A DNA stretch of 15,266 bases from Methanobacteriota archaeon (lineage in GTDB: Archaea > Thermoplasmatota > Poseidoniia > Poseidoniales > Thalassarchaeaceae): assembly GCA_002720055.1 (NCBI GenBank), contig PBGH01000021.1:1-15266 (forward strand), given 5' to 3'. Shown in pieces: positions 8,701 through 14,700 of the stretch. The number at the start of each line of letters is the position of its first letter. Position 1 is the stretch's first letter. Under the pieces are notes generated by a model, which made no database searches, had not been told where the DNA came from, and saw nothing but the letters and a program-made list of their open reading frames with translations. A program made the position numbers and the translations under genes.

Positions 8701-11700
8701 GTCGATTTCCAGTATGCTGTAGTACTCTGCATAATAGGCGGCGTTATCGGCCATACAGAATTCCCGGGAGGCCTCCACGTTCCAATCCGATCCGCCAAGT
8801 GAGATCACGACTAGGCTGTCATAGCAGGTTTCGTTGAACCAGGATGACGCCCCGTTCACGGTCATGTTGCTGATGTCTTGCTCTGACCAAATCGCCACTA
8901 TCAGATTCCCAGAGGGGGTAATATCCATCATCGCAGAGTCCCAACCCGCAGTGAATCCAGTTCCGCTGCCAATTGTCGGCTCTGTGATTTCGGCAGCCTC
9001 CACCCAAGAGCCCGTATCGTTTAGCCTGCCGATGAGGTAGTGTCGACTCTCGTTCCCGGCCGTGAGTGCGCCGAGCTGGGTCTCGCCGTGGGTTTTCATC
9101 AGGATGTCCACGCTACCGTCTGCATGCACGCCCATCCCCTGGAGGGCCCTGTGGTAAAGGGAGGTGGGAGTGAGGGTCGCGGCCCATAGGAACTCGCCAG
9201 TTGAGACATCGATCCTCGTCACGAAGGGCCTGTAGTAGTTGTAGTTGGAACTCGGTATCTCCATGGTCAGATTGCCCAGGGTAACGGTTCTGTCGCTGAT
9301 AGAGCTGGTTGAGACCTGCGCTGCTATCGTCAACTCCCCTTTGCTCTCGTCGTAGCTCATCCTAGTGAAGCCGTAGCCGTCTATGCTGGCAATCGTCGAG
9401 ACGTGCCAATCCGCGGCGCTGGAACCGGATATGTAGGCGTCCTGCGACCACCTCGTGGTGCCATTCGTATCCAGGGAGAAGAAGAAGGCGGCCTCCCTGG
9501 AGGGGAGGTCGTGCTCGGTGCCAGGCAGGTCGAGTGCGGTTGTCCTCTCTCCAGTCAGGTACGAGTTCCCTGAATCGTCGACCGAGAGTGCCCCTGGTAG
9601 GGAGTAATCAGTATCTAACGGGACCACCCATGCCCAGGTTCCGTTAGCCCACCTCTTGGCTACGTAGAGCTCCATTCCCGATGTGCTCACGCTCAGCCCG
9701 TCTTCTGCCCACGCTGAGGTGCTTCCGATCCTTCCGTAGTAGTACAGGTTCCCGCTGGCGTCGTAATCGTGCAGGGTGTAGCCCCTGCCGTCGACAAAAC
9801 TGCTCGCGTACTGGTGGTCAATCCACGACCCGTATCCTGCGTGCATAGGCGCGGGCGTCCTGACGGTGAATGTGATGGTGAACGGGTAGGATGCGCTGCT
9901 GCTGTTGGAGTAGATCACGTAGGCGGTCCCTGCCGTGTCGACCGTGGTTGGAGCCCCGGAGATCACTCCCGTCGTGTTGTTGACGGAGAGCCCGTCTGGC
10001 AGTGATGGCGCCCATACCTCCACAAGTTCCTGTCCCGAGAATGTAGGAGTCATGGAGATGGACTCCCCGCTGGTGACGATCAGCTCGGTGGTGTCGTACT
10101 CCATCACCGCGTACTGAAGGGTGTCGCACACTCCGTCCCCATTAGCGTCAGCGGGTTGGAACGTGTACGAGGGATCTAGCAGAGAACCCTTGTAGTGCAG
10201 CAGTGCGGAGGCGGAGGATGAGTCGTTTGCGTCCAGTGAGAGGATGTAGGGGTCGTCCAGCCTGTCGAACTTTAGGGTCAGACGGGCCCAGTTGAGGGTC
10301 TGGGTAGATGTAGACGTGGGCCAGCCATCGCTGAGCCAGACCTCCTCGTGCGTCCAGGACCCGGAGGACTTGTGGGACAGCATGAGCTGCCCCGAGGAGT
10401 GGTTGATCCATGCGACATGGACAACTCCGGTGGAGTTGGTGGCTATCTCGACACCCTCGTTCTTACCCGTCGACTCGGCGACAACCTCGGTGGTCCATGA
10501 TGTCCCGTCATGGGTCGAGAGCCATAGGTCGGTGGTGTTGTACATTCCCGCGTACATCTTCCCGTCGCTCGAGTAGTGCAGCTCTGCCGAGTGGTCTTCC
10601 GTGGCAGAGTGGGCCTCTCCCGAGGACCATCCAGTGCTCTGGTTCCTCTCCAGTAGGAGCTCAGGGGTGCTCCAGGACAGGCTGACGTCGCCCGAGAGAT
10701 CGCCCCCCAGGTCCGCGTAGAAGTGGTAGAATCCTATGGCCCCAGATGAGTTGTTCACCATCAGGACGTGCAGCCTCCCATCCGGTCCGAAGGCGATCTG
10801 GCCATGCTGGTTGTTGCCCCCAGTGTCGGGGGGGGCCAAGCCACCTGGAGCGTTCGCTTGGAATGTGGTGCCGTTCAGGTAGGCGCCTCTGATAGTTCCG
10901 CCGCTGTCGGACTCTTGCCACCTGACCACCATGTCACCTTCCATTGAGATGGCAATGTCCGAGGAGGTGGTCTGGGAGTGGCTAATCCCAGTCCCCGATG
11001 TTGACACCGAGCCATTGGTGTCGGAGAACCTCCAGACGCCCCTCTGATATGCTAGGTAGGTGAATCCGTTCTGGCTCTCGATGTCCCAGAAATTGAAGTC
11101 GTCACTATCCGAAAGACTCTGAGCCCCGTATGTGGAAGAATCATGCCTCTGTAGCCATATGTAAGCTGCATCGTTGTTGTATGCGGAATAGTGCCTCAGA
11201 CCGTGCCATGAGAGTTCGAAGTCGTATCCATGCTGTCCTTGGTCATATGAGAAAGCAGTCAGTCCTCCGGATCCGAAGAGGGATTCTCTGTTCCAGTCAT
11301 CCGAGCCCTCGAGCCCCGAGCACTCGCACTGGTAGCTGTCGTTCCAGCCGTTCCCGTCGACGTCATCGTCAATCTCGTCGCAAATCCCGTCTCCGTCGTA
11401 ATCACTCGGATCCGATAGGCTGCTCCATGGCAGGGTGCCGCAGGCCGCCTCCTCGGCGTCTGACCACTTCTCGGCGGTGTCCTCCTCCGCTTTACTAACC
11501 GCGGGGTCGTCGTCGTCCGTATCCACGTTGACGCCGAGTCCGTCCCCGTCGTGGTCGAACCAGTCCCTCTCATCGAACGGTAGGTCGTCCTCCGTGTCCA
11601 CGAAACCGTCGTTGTCGTCGTCCGAGTCCCACAGGTCGATCCAACCGTCGCCGTCGTGGTCGGGGGGGATCATGTACAGGTTGGTGATCTGCAGTTCGCC

Positions 11701-14700
11701 CCCCATTTCCCCTGTCTCGTCCCCCACGTTGTCGTTCCCGTCGCCGTAGTGGACTCCGAGCCTGCCGTCATTGTCCTCCCCCCAGCATCTGACCGTCCCG
11801 TCTTGGATTATCGCGCATGAGTGATAGTATCCGGATGCTATCGAGGAGGATCTCGGCGTGGGTAGGTCGGTCGTCTGAAGCCCAGATCCCATCTCGACTG
11901 GGGTATCGACATCGTTGTTCGTGCCTATTCCGATCTGCCCCTGCCCGTTGTCCCCCCAGCATGCTATGCTGAGGTTGTCCAGAAGTGCGCAAGCATGGCT
12001 GTAACCGACGCTGATGGAGGAGGCCGTTCGCCCGATGCCGAGCTCCACTGTCGGCAGGTCGTCGCCCATCTCGCCGTCTGCGTCGCCAGTGTAGCCAGAG
12101 GTCGTCCCCAGGCCAGTCCTTCCGTCCGAATTCGCCCCCCAGCAGCGAACGCTGCCGTTGTCCAGGATCGCGCATGTCGACGAGTAGCCTGCAGATACCG
12201 AGACTGCAGTCCTGCCATCCCCCAGGTCCACCGCTGGCAGACCGTCACCCATCCGAGCGTTGCACTCCCTTGTGTTTAGTACCGTGTTGAGGGTAGGGTG
12301 GCATGAGATGCCGTTGGAGTCGAGGTCTGGGCCATGTCCGATGTTTTCGTTGTGCTCCTGGCCCAGTTGCCCGTTGTTGTTCTGGCCCCAGCACTTCAGA
12401 ACGCTGCTGTCTAGTATGGCGCAAGTGAAGGTGGCACCCGCCTCGATGGCTATGGCGGTCCTCCCGGTCCCCAGATCGGCAGCCACGAGGTCGTCACCCA
12501 TCTCGTTGGCGCCGTTCCCCCTGGTGGAAGTGTTGCCTATTCCGAGCTGTCCGTAGTTGTTGAGTCCCCAGCACTTGACGCTTCCGTCGTCGAGGAGGGC
12601 GCACGAGTGGTGCTGGCCGGTCGCTATCTCGGTCGCGGTCCTGCTGGTGCCGAGGTCCACAGGAGCGAGGAAGTCGCCCATCTCGTCGGGTGCGTCTCCT
12701 ATCTGGGTGGTGTTCCCCATCCCGAGCTGTCCGTAGTTGTTCCTGCCCCAGCACTTCACGCTACCGTCGTCGAGCAGAGCGCAGGCGTGGTTCTCGCCCA
12801 CTGATAGGCTAGTCGCGGTTCTGTTGGCCCCCAGTGGCACGAAGGCGAGGTCCTCGCCCATCTCGTTCTCCCCGTCGGAGGCAGTGGAGGCGTTGCCATG
12901 CCCGAGCTGTCCGTACCCGTTGTAGCCCCAGCACTTCACGTGCCCCTGCGAGGATCTGGCGCAGCCGAACTTCCCGATCTCGCTCAGGGAGACCTCCTCG
13001 ACGTCGTATGGGCTCGAGGATAGGGAATCGGTGCCGTCCGATGCCCCGAGTGGAGTAGTTGAGTCCAGCATCACTAGGTCGGTGGAGGCGGGAGATGCCA
13101 GTGAAGACGTCCCACCATCCCCCATCTGTCCCGATGAGCCATCACCCCAGCACATGACTCGACGGTCCCCAGTGGAGTCGCTTGAGTATAGTGCGCAGGA
13201 GGTCCCGCCCCCAGAGCCGGAGCTTGTGGATACGGAGACCTCCAGAGGGGTCCATCCGGCTACGGTGGTGACGCTGACGGGGTCCTCGGAGGTGACTGCT
13301 CCTACTCCGTTTCCGAGCTGCCCGTCCGTAGCCACCCCCCAGCAGATCACGCTGTTGGATGAGATGGCGCAACCATGCGTCTCCCCCACGTCGAAGGAAG
13401 TGAGGTCTGTGGTGCCCGAGCCCATCGATGTTCCTGTGGGGTGGAACTGCGAGTTGCCCATGACGACAGGGGCCTGGTGCCCGGCTAGGGAGAAGGATAG
13501 GTCGTCGTTTTCCTCGTCGAAGTAGGCGATCCTAGTCTTCCCATCCGCGTCGACAGTGACCTGTGTGCCCTGGCCGGAGGAATCGGAATCCTGCGTGGTG
13601 AGCGTCCACGATGAACCGTCCCAGACTGCCAGCCTAAGGATATTCGCCCCCGAGTCGTGGTAGGCGATTCGCGGCCTGTCGTTCGCGTCGTTCGCGATGG
13701 ATGTAAAGCCACCAACCGAGCCACTGGAGTCCACAGTGGTGATGACCCAGCTGGTACCGTCGTAGTGAGCATAGCGTAGGTTCCCGTTGGCTGAATCGAG
13801 GTACGAGATGTGCGGCCTCTCGCTGCCATCTAGCGTGAGAGCGGAGTACGCGCCTACCTTCGCGGAGCTATCGTCCACCTCAGTGACAGCCCAAGTTGTT
13901 CCGCTCAGGACCGCATAATGGAGGGAGCCCGCGGTATCTGAGCCGTTGTAGAAGCTTAGGTGAATGCTTCCAGATGAGTCCACTGCGTATCCCGTCTGGT
14001 AGTTGTGTGAACCAACCTGGACTATTTCCGAGGAGCGCGCAATACCATCGTGGACAATTAAGGATTGGGCGTCATCTGAACTGTCGTTGTAGTATGAGAC
14101 GTGTACCTGCCCATATTGATCCAGAGCTATGTCGGCGTACTCGCCAACGACTCCCGAACTGTCCAGTGTCTGCTTTATCCAAGACGATGCAGAGCTGCAC
14201 GTAGTGGTGCAGTAGGTGTATTCTAGATCCCCGTAGTTGTAGTCGAAGTATGCGATGTGTGGGTTTCCTTCCGCGTCTACTGCAATCGAATTGCTCCAAG
14301 CCATATAGTTCGAGCTGGTGTCGATGTCCGTCGTTACCGTCCAGGAAGAGTCACCGATGGCCATGTAGGCGTACTCTAGGTCACGACCGCTCCTGTCGTA
14401 GTAGGATACGTGCAACCCGTCGCTGTCATCGATGGCGATTGCCGAGGACTGCCTCCCCGTTGTGTAGAAACCGGCATTGTCCCTGATCTTCGAGGTCGAC
14501 CAGACTCCTCCTGACTTGATTGCTATGTACAGGTCATCGTCGTTGTCATCAAAGTAAACTATGTGCGGGGCGCCACTGCCGTTCAGCGCTAGGTCCAGGG
14601 AAGAATATGAGAGTGAGGAGGCTCGCGTCATTGGAGTCTCGATGCTCCAGTTCGCTCCGTCGTACGATGCGTACCTTACTGCGTATTCCCATGTGCTTGA

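Noticed and set aside
11665..13410. RCC1 repeats as a sign of a eukaryotic source or chromatin role
   Set aside because: RCC1 units are common in bacterial and archaeal surface proteins. Here they carry cysteine pairs and sit on the outer side of a membrane protein.
13031..13525. Plus-strand 164-codon open frame opposite the RCC1 region
   Set aside because: It is antisense to clear RCC1 repeats, has no recognisable motif and no ribosome binding site that I could see. It and the other shorter frames on both strands are shadows.
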